A stretch of 64,000 bases of DNA from the NCBI GenBank assembly GCA_964035545.1, contig OZ037769.1, positions 1,906,501-1,970,500 of the forward strand, in the 5' to 3' direction. Under the pieces are notes generated by a model, which saw only the letters and a program-made list of their open reading frames with translations, made no database searches and was not told the origin of the DNA. Numbering within the stretch: the first letter of the stretch is position 1; every line of letters begins with the position of its first letter. Below, one piece after another: positions 63,295 through 64,000 of the stretch. This DNA is from Bugula neritina (lineage: Eukaryota > Bryozoa > Gymnolaemata > Cheilostomatida > Bugulidae). Made by a program: the position numbers and the translations under genes.

Positions 63295-64000
63295 GTTAGT
63301 ATATAAGGTTTTCCTCTTCTCAGTAACGAGATGTTAGCAAAATCTTATGTGAAACATATTTATAGCAGGCTGCTGCAGTGGAGGTTTCCCTGCAGTAGCT
63401 ACCTGCACACAAACACCATGTAACCATCGAGAACATAAATCTAGTAAGCTGCCTGATTTTGAAAACTTTGCAGCAATCAAATCAACTATTTAACTCACAA
63501 TTGCTGTCGCATCAACTGCCTGATAATTTGCCATATTTATAATTTAAATGTCACTGAATTACAAAAATAGTTCGCAGTTGATAGAAATATAAATATAAAT
63601 CTTGAGCAACAAACATAAAGCTGCTCAAGAGTACTCTGCCCAGATCACTTTGAAAAACCTTTTGCTGCATTTATTCAACATCGTTAGAAAACAACCTTAT
63701 TTATGAGTCTGTGTAAGTGTTTTGCCAGCTCTCTGTGTGGAAGACAACTCCATGTAGTAGATTGTGTACTGCATATCATACAGTTTTGGTTATAGTAATT
63801 TGATAGAGAGATTACATATAATATGACCCAATCTGTGAGAAATGAAGGTTGATCTTTTAAGTAGCAGCAGGTTGTCTTAAAGCATTATAAAGTATCAGAG
63901 AGTATTATCAAGGGTCATGGAGTGTTACCAGGTCTCAACAGGTTAATTTAAGGCATCATAATATTGTATCCTAAAAGTATTCTAAAGTATCAGTTTTTTA
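63295..64000 (+). other. Gene D intron 6, partial
   Basis: Starts with donor GTTAGT, as in gene B. No exon 7 equivalent (the stretch encoding ERVKL...KMYAWEEP) is reached before the window ends. No repeat or RNA gene is recognised. Confidence 0.6.

Overview
The window looks like a piece of an AT-rich invertebrate animal genome. Its genes are broken into many short exons with consensus GT..AG splice sites, and the intergenic and intronic DNA is full of microsatellites, MITE-like elements, tRNA-type SINE heads and one intact BEL/Pao LTR retrotransposon. I cannot name the phylum from sequence alone; a marine invertebrate such as a sponge, cnidarian or tunicate would fit, but this is a guess.

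The backbone is a head-to-tail tandem array of four paralogous ABC transporter genes of subfamily C (MRP family, closest by motif recall to the ABCC5/MRP5 group), all on the + strand. Gene A (3' part, 222-7656) enters from the left edge. Gene B (10548-28205) and gene C (29849-55357) are complete. Gene D (58324 to beyond 63294) runs off the right edge. B and C each resolve into 29 coding exons with identical phases, giving about 1367 and 1360 residues. A contains the equivalents of exons 12-29 and D those of exons 1-6. Every reading frame that can be followed is intact, so all four look functional. Each full product is a short MRP (no TMD0): TMD1, NBD1, TMD2, NBD2, expected to export organic anions using ATP.

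The most interesting features lie at and between the exons. (1) The 3' ends of exon 2 and exon 11, together with their 5' splice sites, have been amplified as tandem repeats into the following intron: 13 units of 30 bp in gene B, 5 in gene C and a single copy in gene D for exon 2, and 2-3 copies after exon 11. (2) The paralogs are mosaics. Gene D is B-like upstream and in exon 1, C-like from exon 3 through the start of exon 5, then B-like again. Gene C switches from A-like to B-like inside exon 20. Nucleotide-binding-domain exons are almost identical even at silent sites. This is the signature of repeated gene conversion or unequal exchange.

Intron 2 of gene C (31874-42560, about 10.7 kb) is a nest of mobile DNA. 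A terminal-inverted-repeat element (33058-41989) contains a full-length antisense BEL/Pao retrotransposon (33448-40712, 451-bp LTRs that I read as identical, 5-bp target duplication ATAAT, one uninterrupted Gag-Pol frame) and, separately, a MITE with 70-bp inverted repeats (41482-41825). A pair of about 765-bp MITEs flanked by TTAA sits in gene B intron 3 and gene C intron 1. Intergenic stretches (7657-10547, 28206-29848, 55358-58323) show no convincing genes. The 5' flanks of B and D are homologous to each other but not to that of C.
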